Origin: Actinocatenispora sp963805605
GTDB lineage: Bacteria > Actinomycetota > Actinomycetes > Mycobacteriales > Micromonosporaceae
Direction of reading: 5' to 3'
NCBI GenBank assembly: GCA_963805605.1
Contig: CAWDUX010000001.1
Coordinates: 310,001-374,000 of the forward strand
DNA: 64,000 bases
Shown: piece after piece, positions 41,191-50,204 of the stretch
Layout of the letters: the number at the start of each line of letters is the position of its first letter
Position numbering within the stretch: position 1 is the first letter of the stretch
Notes under the pieces: generated by a model
The model's database searches: none
Told to the model about the DNA's origin: nothing
Seen by the model: only the letters and a program-made list of their open reading frames with translations
Translations under genes and position numbers: made by a program

Positions 41191-42494
41191 TCTTCGACCC
41201 GGCGGAGACCATGTCGGTGGACGCGCGGACCGCCCTGCAGACCCGCCGGCTGCGGGCGCTGGTCGATCGGCTGCTCAGCGTCGACGGGCTGCAGGCCGGT
41301 CGGCTGCGCGACGCCGGGATCGACTCCGGTGCTGGACTGGAACTGACCGACGTCGCCCGGCTGCCCACCGTCGGCAAGGACGACCTGTGGCAGCACTACC
41401 CGTTCGGGATGCTCGCCGTCAACCGGACCGAACTGGCCGGCGTGCACGGCTCGTCCGGCACGTCCGGCCGACCCACCATCGTCGGCTACACCGAGGCAGA
41501 CCTGCGGCTGTGGGGCCAGGTGATGGCCCGCTGCCTGGCCGGCGCCGGCGCCACCCCGCAGTCGACGATCCACAACGCCTACGGCTACGGGCTGTTCACC
41601 GGCGGCCTGGGGGTGCACCACGGCGCCCGCGTGTTGGGCGCCACCGTCGTACCGATCTCGGCGGGCATGACCCAACGCCAGGTCCGCCTCATCCTCGACC
41701 TCACCCCCGACATCCTCACCTGCACCCCGTCGTACGCGGTCTATCTCGGTGAGGCGTTCGCCGCTGCCGGTGTCGGCCCCGACCAGATCAGCCTGCGCGT
41801 CGGCGTACACGGGGCCGAGCCGTGGACCGACCCGATGCGCGACAAGGTGCAGGAACTGCTGGGCGTACGGGCCCTCGACATCTACGGGCTGTCCGAGATC
41901 ATCGGCCCCGGGGTGGCCTGCCAGACCCTCGACTCGGGCAGCTGGCTGCACGTTCAGGACGACCACTTCTACGTGGAGGCGCTCGACCCGGCCACCGGCG
42001 AACCGGTGGCCGACGGTGAACTCGGCGAACTGGCCATCACCACCTTCACCAAGGAGGCGTTGCCGCTGCTGCGCTACCGCACCGGCGACCTCGCCCGGCT
42101 CAACCACCAGCCCAGCCCGGACGGGCGGACCAGCACCCGGATGAGCCGCATCGTCGGGCGCCGGGACGACATGCTGGTCGTCCGCGGCGTCAACGTCTAC
42201 CCCAGCGAGATCGAGGCCGTACTGCTCGCCGACGCCGCGGTGGCGCCGGCGTACCTGCTGGTACTGGACACGAGGACCGCACAGACCCGGCTGGTCGTCT
42301 GCGCCGAGACCGCCGCCGACACCGACCCTGCGCCGGTCACCGACCGGCTCACCGCAGCGCTGCGCGAACGGCTCGGGTTGCGCTGCGAGGTGCGGGTCGG
42401 TGTACCCGGCAGCCTGCCGCGTACCGAGGTCGGCAAGGCGGTACGGCTGCTGCGCTGGGAGACCGGCCCGCCGCCGCTGCCCGGCATCGACTGA
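41187..42494 (+). CDS. Phenylacetate-CoA ligase-like adenylate-forming enzyme
   Basis: 435-aa ANL-superfamily protein of the PaaK group. The phosphate loop is SSGTSGRPT near residue 88; later motifs include YGLSEIIGPG, YRTGDLARL and DDMLVVRGVNVYPSEIE. PaaK activates phenylacetate (ATP, CoA) as the first step of aerobic degradation. No paaABCDE genes are present, and the gene is coupled by an ATGA overlap to pepN, which is unusual. It may activate an aromatic or fatty acid for another purpose. The C-terminal domain has the catalytic Lys in EVGKAVRL. Confidence 0.93.
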   Translation: MIFDPAETMSVDARTALQTRRLRALVDRLLSVDGLQAGRLRDAGIDSGAGLELTDVARLPTVGKDDLWQHYPFGMLAVNRTELAGVHGSSGTSGRPTIVGYTEADLRLWGQVMARCLAGAGATPQSTIHNAYGYGLFTGGLGVHHGARVLGATVVPISAGMTQRQVRLILDLTPDILTCTPSYAVYLGEAFAAAGVGPDQISLRVGVHGAEPWTDPMRDKVQELLGVRALDIYGLSEIIGPGVACQTLDSGSWLHVQDDHFYVEALDPATGEPVADGELGELAITTFTKEALPLLRYRTGDLARLNHQPSPDGRTSTRMSRIVGRRDDMLVVRGVNVYPSEIEAVLLADAAVAPAYLLVLDTRTAQTRLVVCAETAADTDPAPVTDRLTAALRERLGLRCEVRVGVPGSLPRTEVGKAVRLLRWETGPPPLPGID

Positions 42495-42496
42495 GC

Positions 42497-42566
42497 CGCC
42501 GCCGCCGCCGCTGCCGCTGCCCGCCGCCCCCCGCCGCTGCCCGCCGCCCCCCCCGCCGCCGACCGG
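42497..42566. repeat. CCG/CCGCTGCC low-complexity tract
   Basis: About 70 bases of GCC/CCG triplets and repeats of CCGCTGCCCGCCGCCCC, including an eight-C run, between the PaaK-like stop and nadD. The two long units are near-identical direct repeats. Such tracts slip easily; no coding or regulatory role is visible. Confidence 0.7.
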
Positions 42567-42626
42567 GTCGCCGTCCCTCGGCCCGGCTGCGGCGGCCCGG
42601 CGGGCACCGACGCATAGGATGCCCGG

Positions 42627-43238
42627 ATGCGGCAGGAGACGCCCCGGCGGCGTATCGGGATCATGGGCGGCACGTTCGACCCGGTCCACCACGGGCACCT
42701 GGTCGCGGCCAGCGAGGTACAAGACCGGTTCTCGCTCGACGAAGTGGTGTTCGTACCCACCGGTCAGCCGTGGCAGAAGAGCCACAGCCACGTCAGCCCG
42801 GCCGAGGACCGGTACCTGATGACGGTCATCGCCACCGCCTCCAACCCGAGGTTCGCGGTCAGCCGGGTCGACATCGACCGCCCCGGACCCACCTACACGG
42901 TGGACACCCTGCGCGACCTGAGCGCCGGCTACGGCCCGGGCGTCGAGCTGTACTTCATCACTGGCGCCGACGCGCTCGCCGCGATCCTGTCCTGGAAGGA
43001 CGCCCAGCAGGTCTTCGACCTCGCGCACTTCGTCGCGGTCACCCGACCCGGATACGAACTGTCCGCCGCGCACCTGCCCCGCGACACCGCCAGGCTGGTC
43101 GAGGTGCCCGCCATGGCGATCTCCTCCAGCGACTGCCGGCAGCGGGTCGCGGCCGGCAAACCGGTCTGGTACCTGGTGCCCGACGGCGTCGTGCAGTACA
43201 TCGCCAAACGCAACCTCTACCGGTCCACGGACGACTGA
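42627..43238 (+). CDS. nadD: Nicotinate-mononucleotide adenylyltransferase
   Basis: 203-aa enzyme that makes deamido-NAD from NaMN and ATP. The nucleotidyltransferase signature GGTFDPVHHGHL is near residues 14-25, FVPTGQPWQK follows, and the second signature ISSSDCRQRV near residue 168 corresponds to the ISST(x)IR motif. The C-terminal VPDGVVQYIAKRNLY is typical. It heads the actinobacterial nadD-rsfS-phosphatase block. The start ATG has only a weak ribosome site. Confidence 0.96.
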   Translation: MRQETPRRRIGIMGGTFDPVHHGHLVAASEVQDRFSLDEVVFVPTGQPWQKSHSHVSPAEDRYLMTVIATASNPRFAVSRVDIDRPGPTYTVDTLRDLSAGYGPGVELYFITGADALAAILSWKDAQQVFDLAHFVAVTRPGYELSAAHLPRDTARLVEVPAMAISSSDCRQRVAAGKPVWYLVPDGVVQYIAKRNLYRSTDD

Positions 43239-43279
43239 TCACGCCCGGCCGGTAGAGCACGGAGAACACGTACCGGCTG

Positions 43280-43507
43280 ATGACCCTGGTCCCGACGGCC
43301 GGCGTACCGATACTCGCGGCATCCTCGCTCGGCGAGAGCCTGTGGCAGCCTCCAACGGTGCCGCCCGTGCCCGGCAGCCGGACTCAGCGCAGCCCCGGTT
43401 TCATCGCGGTCGCCACCCTGCTGACCGCTGCCGCGCTGTGTGCCCTGGTCATCCTCGCCGCGATCCGGTCGCGAAGAATGCCCGGATCCACGGGCGAGGG
43501 CGGATAG
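43280..43507 (+). CDS. Small single-pass membrane protein
   Basis: 75-aa protein between nadD and rsfS: a 40-residue Pro/Ser-rich stretch followed by one hydrophobic helix (FIAVATLLTAAALCALVILAA) and a short basic end (IRSRRMPG). A small membrane gene at this position is common in related genomes as I recall. The start ATG 43280 has no strong ribosome site, so the exact N-terminus is uncertain. Function unknown. Confidence 0.55.
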   Translation: MTLVPTAGVPILAASSLGESLWQPPTVPPVPGSRTQRSPGFIAVATLLTAAALCALVILAAIRSRRMPGSTGEGG

Positions 43508-43562
43508 CTGTACAGACGGTGTGAGAACCTGGGAGCTGTACACCACCACCGGAAGGGAACCC

Positions 43563-43964
43563 GTGCCCGCTACCGAACACGCCCGTGAGCTAGCACTCGC
43601 CGCCGCTGCCGCCGCAGCGGACCGGAAGGCCGAGAACATCGTCCTCATCGACGTCAGCGAGCAGTTGGTCATCACCGACGTGTTCGTGCTGGCCTCCGCC
43701 TCCAACGAGCGTCAGGTCCGGGCGATCGTCGACTCCGTCGAGGAACGCCTGCTCGCCGAGTCGGAGAAGCCGATCCGCCGGGAGGGCCAGCGGGACGGCC
43801 GGTGGGTGCTGCTGGACTACGCCGACGTGGTCGTGCACGTGCAGCACAACGAGGAGCGCGCGTTCTACGAGCTGGAACGACTCTGGCGGGACTGCCCGGC
43901 GATCCCGTTCACCGACCCGGCCGAGCCCAGCGCCGTCGGTGAATCCCGCCGGGAACAGGGGTGA
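43563..43964 (+). CDS. rsfS: Ribosomal silencing factor RsfS
   Basis: 133-aa RsfS/Iojap protein that binds L14 and blocks joining of ribosomal subunits when nutrients are low. Diagnostic segments are ENIVLIDVSEQLVITDVFVL, ERQVRAIVDSVEE and the highly conserved RWVLLDYADVVVHVQ then FYELERLW. GTG 43563 is preceded by GGAAGGGA. The stop overlaps the next gene by four bases, as in mycobacteria. Confidence 0.95.
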   Translation: MPATEHARELALAAAAAAADRKAENIVLIDVSEQLVITDVFVLASASNERQVRAIVDSVEERLLAESEKPIRREGQRDGRWVLLDYADVVVHVQHNEERAFYELERLWRDCPAIPFTDPAEPSAVGESRREQG

Positions 43965-44611
43965 CCCGGCTGCTGATCTGCCGGCACGGCCGGACCAGTT
44001 GGAACGCCGCCCACCGGGTACAGGGACACAGCGACGTGGGCCTCGACGAGGTCGGTCACGCCGAGGCCCGACGGGCCGCGGCCAGCCTCGCCGTCGAGCG
44101 GCCCGACGTACTGGTCAGCAGTGACCTGCGGCGCGCGCGGGAGACCGCCGGTGCGATCGCGGACGTTACCGGACTACCGATCGTCACCGACCCGTTGCTG
44201 CGGGAACGTGCGTACGGGATCTGGGAGGGGCTGACCGACGACGAGATCGCGGTCGGCTACCCGGAGGAGAACAAGCGCTGGCGGACCGGCCTCTCGGTGC
44301 CCATCGACGGCGTCGAGAACCAGATCGACGTCGGAAAGCGGATGGTCGAGGCGCTCAACGCGGCAGCGGACCGGGCACCCGATGGGACCGTACTCGTCGT
44401 CACGCACGGTGGTTCCGCCAAGCGCGGATGTGGTGCGTTGCTCGGCTGGCCGGACGAGGCCTGGGCCACCCTGTCCGGGTTGGACAACTGTCACTGGATC
44501 GAGTTACGGCGCCGTGGCGCGGGCTGGCGACTGTACGGCTACAACCTCGGCGCCCCGCCGGTGACCAGCATCGACACCGGTGCTTCCGGCCCCAACCCGG
44601 ACGCCTTCTGA
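43961..44611 (+). CDS. Histidine phosphatase, glucosyl-3-phosphoglycerate phosphatase-like
   Basis: 216-aa histidine phosphatase superfamily protein. The catalytic RHG motif (CRHGRTSWN) lies at residues 8-10, the proton donor in ERAYGIWEGL, and the second His in VVTHGGSAK. In M. tuberculosis the gene at this place (Rv2419c, gpgP) dephosphorylates glucosyl-3-phosphoglycerate in methylglucose lipopolysaccharide synthesis. The same role is plausible by position. GTG start overlaps rsfS. Confidence 0.9.
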   Translation: MTRLLICRHGRTSWNAAHRVQGHSDVGLDEVGHAEARRAAASLAVERPDVLVSSDLRRARETAGAIADVTGLPIVTDPLLRERAYGIWEGLTDDEIAVGYPEENKRWRTGLSVPIDGVENQIDVGKRMVEALNAAADRAPDGTVLVVTHGGSAKRGCGALLGWPDEAWATLSGLDNCHWIELRRRGAGWRLYGYNLGAPPVTSIDTGASGPNPDAF

Positions 44612-44664
44612 GCCGCTGCGGCAGCGTGATGGAACCGTGCGGCGTCGTCCGGCGTCCAAGGAGC

Positions 44665-45222
44665 ATGAGTGTTGACGCGAGGCAACGGTACGGACCGCTG
44701 ACCACAGTGCTCGCCAAGCGTCGCGGTGACCTGGCGGTCGGGAAGTACGGTCGGCGCCCGCGCAGCCGGGCGCTCGGCGGGATCCTGTTGGCTGCCGCCC
44801 TGGGCACCGGACTGCTGGCGGGCTGCAAGTCGAACTCGGACCAGGGTTCCCCGGCGCCGGGCTCGGCGGGACCGTCGGCCACGGCGAGCCCATCCGGTTC
44901 AGCATCGGCGGGAACATCGAAGTCGCCGGGTGGACAGGGACCGTCCCGGTCGCAGCCCGGGGTGGCTCCCTCCGAGCCCCCGCCGCCGGCCACGGACCTG
45001 GAGACCCACCGGGGCACGATGGCCAAGGGCGTTGAGCCGGGCTGCCTGATCCTGCGCACGTCGAACGGGAACTTCGAACTGGTCGGTGCGAACGCCCAGG
45101 CGAAGAAGGTGCTGCGCCCCGACACCGACGTGGTGGTGCGCGGCTACCAGCAGAAGGGCCTGATGAGCCACTGCATGCAGGGCAAGATCTTCAAGGTGGT
45201 GTCGGCCAAGGCCGCCAACTGA
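44665..45222 (+). CDS. Predicted lipoprotein
   Basis: 185-aa protein. After a basic 38-residue start, a hydrophobic stretch ends in LLAGC, a lipobox (LGTGLLAGCKS) for lipid attachment at the Cys. A Ser/Pro/Gly-rich linker follows. The last 75 residues (GCLILRTSNGNFELVGANAQ ... TDVVVRGYQQKGLMSHCMQG) form a small folded domain with two cysteines that may pair. I do not recognise the family. Its AAGGAG is only one base from the ATG, so the true start may differ. Confidence 0.75.
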   Translation: MSVDARQRYGPLTTVLAKRRGDLAVGKYGRRPRSRALGGILLAAALGTGLLAGCKSNSDQGSPAPGSAGPSATASPSGSASAGTSKSPGGQGPSRSQPGVAPSEPPPPATDLETHRGTMAKGVEPGCLILRTSNGNFELVGANAQAKKVLRPDTDVVVRGYQQKGLMSHCMQGKIFKVVSAKAAN

Positions 45223-45331
45223 TCCACGGCATTTCCGGCACAGTTGCCGGGAGGCGCGGGCCGGCTCGGTGTGGCTGGGCCGTGCGACTCCCGGCGCTGT
45301 CGGGTAGCACATCCGACGCGGATGGAACCGG

Positions 45332-45362
45332 TTGTCCACAGCCTGCCCCGACGTTGTCCACA
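45332..45362 (+). promoter_or_regulatory. Two DnaA boxes upstream of comEA
   Basis: TTGTCCACA occurs perfectly at 45332-45340 and 45354-45362, same strand, 22 bases apart start to start (two helical turns). This is the high-affinity actinobacterial DnaA consensus. They lie 53-83 bases before the comEA start and 109 bases after the upstream gene. DnaA control of comEA or titration are possible roles. Confidence 0.65.
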
Positions 45363-45414
45363 GGGCGGTTGCTGCCGATGGCGACGATCCGGCGCAGCGA
45401 CCTAGGGTCGCCGC

Positions 45415-46425
45415 GTGTTCCTCTCCCATCGCGATCGGTCAGTGCCTGGTATCGCCCACCGCCGACTTCAGCAGACCTTGCCCGCAGGCCGCCGGCCCGG
45501 AGCGGAGTCGACGGCTGGTGGTGTGGATCGAGAGTTCGCCGGATCGGCACCGGTGGATCCGGTCACGGACCGCCCTCCCCGCATCGGACCCGATCCGGTT
45601 GTTCCTCCGGACCGGAATGTCGGGCTGGCTGATCCGCACCCGGTGGCTGTGCCGGGCACTGAAGCCGCGCCGGACTGCGAGCCGGAATCGGCACTGACGC
45701 CGGATGGTGTGCGCCGGTACGGCACCGGCCGCGAGGGGTGGCGCGCACATTCGGCGCGCCTACTCGGGGTCCGCGCGGCGTTACTCGATCCCGGTCGCCG
45801 TGGACTACGGGCGCTGGTGGTGGTCGCGTTGCTCGCGGTCCTGATAGCGGGAGCGATCGCCTGGCGGTTGCGACCGGTTGGCGAACCGGTTGCCGCTCCC
45901 CGGCCGCCCGGTACGGCCGCGCCCTCTGCCACCGGTCCCAACGGCGTTGGCGCCGCATCGACCGGTGCCACCCCTTCCCGCTCGGCGGGACTGGTGGTCG
46001 CGGTCGCAGGCAAGGTACGCCATCCCGGGCTGGTCCGGCTGCCGGCGGGCGCCCGGGTCGCGGACGCGATCGCCGCAGCCGGTGGCCCCCTGCCGGGAAC
46101 CGATGTGGGCCTGATCAACCTCGCCCGCAAGGTGGTCGACGGTGAACAGATCCTGGTCGGGGTGAGCCCACCGCCGGGCACCGCAGACACCGGCGGCGCG
46201 GCCGCTGGCCCGGGTGGGGCGGCTGCCCCCGGCGCCCGGATCAACCTGAACACCGCGACCGTCGCCGACCTCGACCGGCTCCCCGGCATCGGCCCAGCCC
46301 TCGCGCAGCGCATCCTGACTTTCCGGAACGAACACGGCGGGTTCCGCTCGGTCGACGAACTCAAGCAGGTCAGCGGGATCGGTGACGCGCGTTTCGGGGA
46401 ACTGAAGAAACTGGTGACGGTATGA
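45415..46425 (+). CDS. comEA: Competence protein ComEA (SLBB and helix-hairpin-helix)
   Basis: 336-aa protein. A long N-terminal cytoplasmic region is followed by one membrane helix (GLRALVVVALLAVLIAGAIAW near 140-160), a Pro/Ala linker, an SLBB domain (AVAGKVRHPGLVRLPAGARV) and C-terminal helix-hairpin-helix repeats (INLNTATVADLDRLPGIGPA ... LKQVSGIGDARF). ComEA binds double-stranded DNA at the cell surface during uptake. GTG 45415 gives a longer N-terminus than usual; a later start before the helix is possible. Stop overlaps comEC by four bases. Confidence 0.93.
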   Translation: MFLSHRDRSVPGIAHRRLQQTLPAGRRPGAESTAGGVDREFAGSAPVDPVTDRPPRIGPDPVVPPDRNVGLADPHPVAVPGTEAAPDCEPESALTPDGVRRYGTGREGWRAHSARLLGVRAALLDPGRRGLRALVVVALLAVLIAGAIAWRLRPVGEPVAAPRPPGTAAPSATGPNGVGAASTGATPSRSAGLVVAVAGKVRHPGLVRLPAGARVADAIAAAGGPLPGTDVGLINLARKVVDGEQILVGVSPPPGTADTGGAAAGPGGAAAPGARINLNTATVADLDRLPGIGPALAQRILTFRNEHGGFRSVDELKQVSGIGDARFGELKKLVTV

Positions 46426-48911
46426 ACGCCCCGGCACGCCGGGCGGTGCGCGTCCCGGTCGCACCGCCCGGCGAAGGGCGTGCCGATGATCTGGCGAAGG
46501 GACGGGCCGGAGGCCGCGACCGGGGCGCCGACCTCCGATTGGCCGGCCTGGCGATGGGAGCCTGGTTCGCCGTACTGGCTGCGATCCGGTGGCGCCCCCA
46601 GTCGGCCCTGTTGCTCGCCGGCACGGCATTCGCGCTGGGCCTGCTGCTGGCGACCGGTCACCTGCTCGCCGGTTGCGGTGGCACGGCGCAGGGCCGGAGC
46701 TCAGCCGACCGCTACCGGTTCCTGGGTCTCATGATTCGCATCCTGCTGCCGGTGCTGCTGGGTGTGGGCAGCGGCGCGGTCGCCACCGCGGCGCGGACCC
46801 AACTGCTCTACGACAGCGAACTGGCTGCCCTGGCAGCCCGGGCCGCCGTGGTCCGGGCCGAGCTGACGCTGGACAGCGACCCACACGCGATCCGGCACTT
46901 CGCGTTCGGCCCACCGACCTGGCTGGTGCACGCGACCCTGCGCCGCTACGACGTAGCGGCGTCGGACTCCGGGCCAGTCCGGCTGCAGGCACCCGTCCTG
47001 GTGTTCGGCAGCAGCGACCGGTGGCGTTCCCTGCTGCCCGGGCAACGAGTTGCCGTGACGGGACACCTGGGCCGGCCGGATCGGGCGGATCTCACCGCAG
47101 CGGTGCTCTCCGTACGCGCACCACCCCACCTGATCGGTTGGCCGCCCTGGTATCAGCGGATCGCTGGTCGGCTGCGGGCCGGCCTGCGGGACGCCTGCCG
47201 AGGTCTGCCCGCCGAACCTGGCGGTCTGCTCCCGGGCCTGGTGACCGGCGACACCAGCAACCTCGACCCGGCGATCGTCAAGGACTTCACCGCCGCCGGG
47301 ATGACCCACCTGACCGCCGTGAGCGGTTCCAACCTCGCGGTGGTACTGGGCTTCGTCCTGTTGCTGGCTCGCTGGAGCCGTGCCGGGCCCCGGGTCGCCG
47401 CAGTGACAGGGCTGCTCGGCACCGTCGGGTTCGTCATCCTGGTACGCCCCGATCCCAGTGTGCTGCGCGCGGCGCTGATGGGTGGTCTGGGGTTGGTGGC
47501 GCTGGCACTGCATCGGCCACGGTCCAGCGTCCCCGCGCTCGCAGCGACCACATATCTGCTGCTCCTCACCGATCCGCAGTTGGCGAGCCAGTTGGGGTTC
47601 ACCCTGTCCGTACTGGCCACGCTCGGATTGTTGCTGTTCGCACCGGCCTGGCGGGACGCGCTGCGTCGGCGTCGGGTACCGCGGGGGGTCGCTGAGGTCG
47701 TTGCCATCTCCGTCGCCGCACACGTGGCGTGCGCGCCCGTGATTGCCGGTTACAGCGGTACGGTCGGCCTCGCCAGCATCCCCGCCAATGTGCTGGCCGA
47801 GCCGGCCGTGGCGCCGGCCACGGTGCTCGGGGTGCTCTCCGCGGTGCTCTCACCGGTCACCCCGGCCGGTGCGCACCTGCTGGCCTGGCTGGCCGCGTGG
47901 CCGTGCCGGTGGCTGGTGCTGGTGGCTCACACCGCGGCCCGGGTACCTGCCGCGGTCCTGCCCTGGCCGGGCGGTGTGGCTGGCGGTCTGCTGCTGGCCG
48001 CGCTGCTGCTCGGGATGGTCGTGGCGGCCGGGCATCCGACCGCACGGCGGGTGGTCCTGGTCCTCACTCTGGCCGTCGTTGTCGGCGCGGTACCGGTCCG
48101 ATGGCTGGCAGGTGGCTGGCCGCCGACCGGATGGTTCTTCGTAGCCTGCGATGTCGGTCAGGGCGACGGTCTCGCGCTGAGAGTCGGGCCGGGCCAGGCA
48201 ATCGTCGTCGACGCCGGCCCGGAACCGACAGCCATCGACCGCTGCCTGCGTCAGTTGGCGGTTCGGTCGGTGCCCCTGTTGGTGTTCACCCATGACGATG
48301 CCGATCATGTCGGCGGAGTGGACGGTGTCTTCGCCGGCCGGCGGGTCGGCGCGGTGGCCGTGTCCCGCTTCCGGGGTACCTCGGGTGGGCGGGACCGGGT
48401 ACTGCGGGCGGCCCACGCACACCAGTTGAGCCCGTTCGGCGCGGCACCCGGGTGGACCTACCACGCGGGATCGCTCCGGCTCACCGTGCTGGGCACCCCA
48501 CGGGTGATGACCGGCACGGAATCGGACACCAACAACAACTGCGTCGTGTTGCGGGCCACCACCGGGGGACACTCGGTCCTGCTGACCGGAGACGCCGGTC
48601 CGGAAGAGGAGGCCGCGCTGCGCAGCGGTGGTGCCGCACTGCGCAGCGACGTACTGAAGGTTCCACATCACGGCAGCGCGCACCAGGATGCCGGGTTCTT
48701 CACCGCGGTGGCGCCCACGGTGGCAATCGTGTCGGTCGGCGCAGACAACGACTACGGTCAACCCAACGACAGGCTATTGACCCGGCTGGGGCGTACCGGC
48801 GCCCAGGTACTGCGTACAGACCGGGACGGGGACGTCGCCGTGGTGCTCACCGATCACGGACAGCTCGCAGTGGTCCGACACGGACTCGGCCCGGACCGGA
48901 TACCACCCTGA
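46422..48911 (+). CDS. comEC: DNA internalisation channel ComEC/Rec2
   Basis: 829-aa membrane protein. The N-terminal region has early helices and an OB-like DUF4131 part; the Competence domain (LLPGLVTGDTSNLDPAIVKD, MTHLTAVSGSNLAV) is followed by several helices. From about 570 a metallo-beta-lactamase domain shows DVGQGDGL, the metal site HDDADH at 624-629 and later KVPHHGSAHQD. It forms the channel for single-strand uptake and its MBL domain may degrade the other strand. With comEA it suggests DNA uptake capacity, although pilus genes are not in the window. Confidence 0.95.
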   Translation: MNAPARRAVRVPVAPPGEGRADDLAKGRAGGRDRGADLRLAGLAMGAWFAVLAAIRWRPQSALLLAGTAFALGLLLATGHLLAGCGGTAQGRSSADRYRFLGLMIRILLPVLLGVGSGAVATAARTQLLYDSELAALAARAAVVRAELTLDSDPHAIRHFAFGPPTWLVHATLRRYDVAASDSGPVRLQAPVLVFGSSDRWRSLLPGQRVAVTGHLGRPDRADLTAAVLSVRAPPHLIGWPPWYQRIAGRLRAGLRDACRGLPAEPGGLLPGLVTGDTSNLDPAIVKDFTAAGMTHLTAVSGSNLAVVLGFVLLLARWSRAGPRVAAVTGLLGTVGFVILVRPDPSVLRAALMGGLGLVALALHRPRSSVPALAATTYLLLLTDPQLASQLGFTLSVLATLGLLLFAPAWRDALRRRRVPRGVAEVVAISVAAHVACAPVIAGYSGTVGLASIPANVLAEPAVAPATVLGVLSAVLSPVTPAGAHLLAWLAAWPCRWLVLVAHTAARVPAAVLPWPGGVAGGLLLAALLLGMVVAAGHPTARRVVLVLTLAVVVGAVPVRWLAGGWPPTGWFFVACDVGQGDGLALRVGPGQAIVVDAGPEPTAIDRCLRQLAVRSVPLLVFTHDDADHVGGVDGVFAGRRVGAVAVSRFRGTSGGRDRVLRAAHAHQLSPFGAAPGWTYHAGSLRLTVLGTPRVMTGTESDTNNNCVVLRATTGGHSVLLTGDAGPEEEAALRSGGAALRSDVLKVPHHGSAHQDAGFFTAVAPTVAIVSVGADNDYGQPNDRLLTRLGRTGAQVLRTDRDGDVAVVLTDHGQLAVVRHGLGPDRIPP

Positions 48912-49024
48912 TCGGCCGGACAGGCCAGACCATTCGCGACATCGTCGGCAGTACCCGACGCTCTGGTGCCTTCGGTTCGCCCGGTCCCGTACGAGCCGCG
49001 GACGGCGCGTGCCAGGATGAGACG

Positions 49025-50002
49025 GTGACTGCCACTGCCACGGTGTCGTTGGTTCGGCTGATCCTCGGTGACGAGGAACTCCTCGTTGCTCGCGCCGTGG
49101 CGGCGGTGGTCACCGCCGTCCGACAGGCGGAACCTGACGCCGAGGTCCGGGAGTGCGAGGCGTCGGCTCTGACCGCCGGCGAACTGGCCACCATGACCAG
49201 CCCGTCGCTGTTCGGTGGCCGTCGCGTGGTGGTCGTCCGCAATGCACAGGATGTCAAGAAGGACCTAGCCCCGGTGCTGCTCGACTACGCCCGCCGGCCG
49301 GTCGAGGACGTTTGCCTGGTGATGACGCATGCCGGCGGGAACAAGGGCAAGGCGATCGCCGACGGGTTGCAGAAGGCGGGGGTCGACGTCGTCCGCGCCG
49401 CCCGGATCACCCGCCCCCGGGAACGGACCGCCTTTGTCCGCGACGAGGTACGGGCTCTCGGCGGGCGCTGCCCGGAGCACGCAGCCGACGCACTGATCGC
49501 GGCGATCGGCAACGATCTACGGGAACTGGCGTCAGCCTGCGCGCAATTGGTCGCCGACACCGGTGGCAACCTGAGCGTCGAACTGGTCAACCGCTACTAC
49601 CAGGGTCGGGCGGAGGTCAGTGGCTTCACCGTGGCGGACGCGGCAATGGTCGGTGACGCGGCCGGGGCGCTGGAGGCGCTGCGCTGGGCTCTGCACATCG
49701 GAGTCGACCCGGTGCCCATCGCCGACGCGTTGGCCGACGGGGTTCGTACCGCTGCCCGGGTTGCCGGTCTCCGCGGTAACGCCTACCAGTTGGCGAGCAA
49801 GCTGGGAATGCCGGCCTGGAAGATCGAACGGGCACAGCGGGTGGCCCGCGGTTGGACACCGGATGGCCTGGCCGCAGCGATGCATGCCGCCGCAGTGGTC
49901 AACGCCGAGGTCAAGGGCGGTGCCGATGACCGTGCGTACGCCCTGGAGCGAGCAGTACTCGCGGTGGTCGGTGCCCGTCGGACCAGCCACGCCGAGAGCT
50001 GA
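49025..50002 (+). CDS. holA: DNA polymerase III delta subunit
   Basis: 325-aa clamp-loader delta subunit that opens the beta clamp. GTG 49025 begins TATATVSLVRLILGDEELL, the usual HolA start. Domain I contains FGGRRVVVVRNAQDVKKD, and the AAA lid and collar region includes LRELASACAQLVADTGGNLS and VADAAMVGDAAGALEALRWA. No functional P-loop is expected in delta. An open frame upstream overlaps comEC and is not part of the gene. It converges with rpsT across a terminator. Confidence 0.95.
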   Translation: MTATATVSLVRLILGDEELLVARAVAAVVTAVRQAEPDAEVRECEASALTAGELATMTSPSLFGGRRVVVVRNAQDVKKDLAPVLLDYARRPVEDVCLVMTHAGGNKGKAIADGLQKAGVDVVRAARITRPRERTAFVRDEVRALGGRCPEHAADALIAAIGNDLRELASACAQLVADTGGNLSVELVNRYYQGRAEVSGFTVADAAMVGDAAGALEALRWALHIGVDPVPIADALADGVRTAARVAGLRGNAYQLASKLGMPAWKIERAQRVARGWTPDGLAAAMHAAAVVNAEVKGGADDRAYALERAVLAVVGARRTSHAES

Positions 50003-50150
50003 CATCGCCTCGAGCTGGAGCTGCTCTGAGCTGCCTTGGGCGCCGCCGAGAACGCGAAAAGAGTTCCGTGCTGTCCGGGTTCTGTCGGCCTTGACGAGGC
50101 TGCCACCGATTCTTGACGAGGCTTCGCCGCCGATTGCGGGCAGAACAAGA

Positions 50151-50178
50151 GCGGGGAGGTCGTCACCGACCACCCCGC
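50151..50178 (-). terminator. rpsT terminator hairpin
   Basis: GCGGGGAGGTCG (50151-50162) and CGACCACCCCGC (50167-50178) pair with one A-A mismatch around TCAC. Read on the minus strand, the hairpin is followed by TCTTGTTCT, fitting termination of rpsT. It may also stop holA transcription. Confidence 0.7.
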
Positions 50179-50204
50179 CCTGGAAATTTTGGGCGAGCGC
50201 CGCC

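Noticed and set aside
35715..43073. Three very long minus-strand ORFs (979, 705 and 884 aa) opposite pepN, pepN and the PaaK-like gene
   Set aside because: They are Gly/Arg/Val/Gln-rich mirror frames caused by high GC at third positions; the plus-strand genes are unambiguous M1 peptidases and an ANL ligase.
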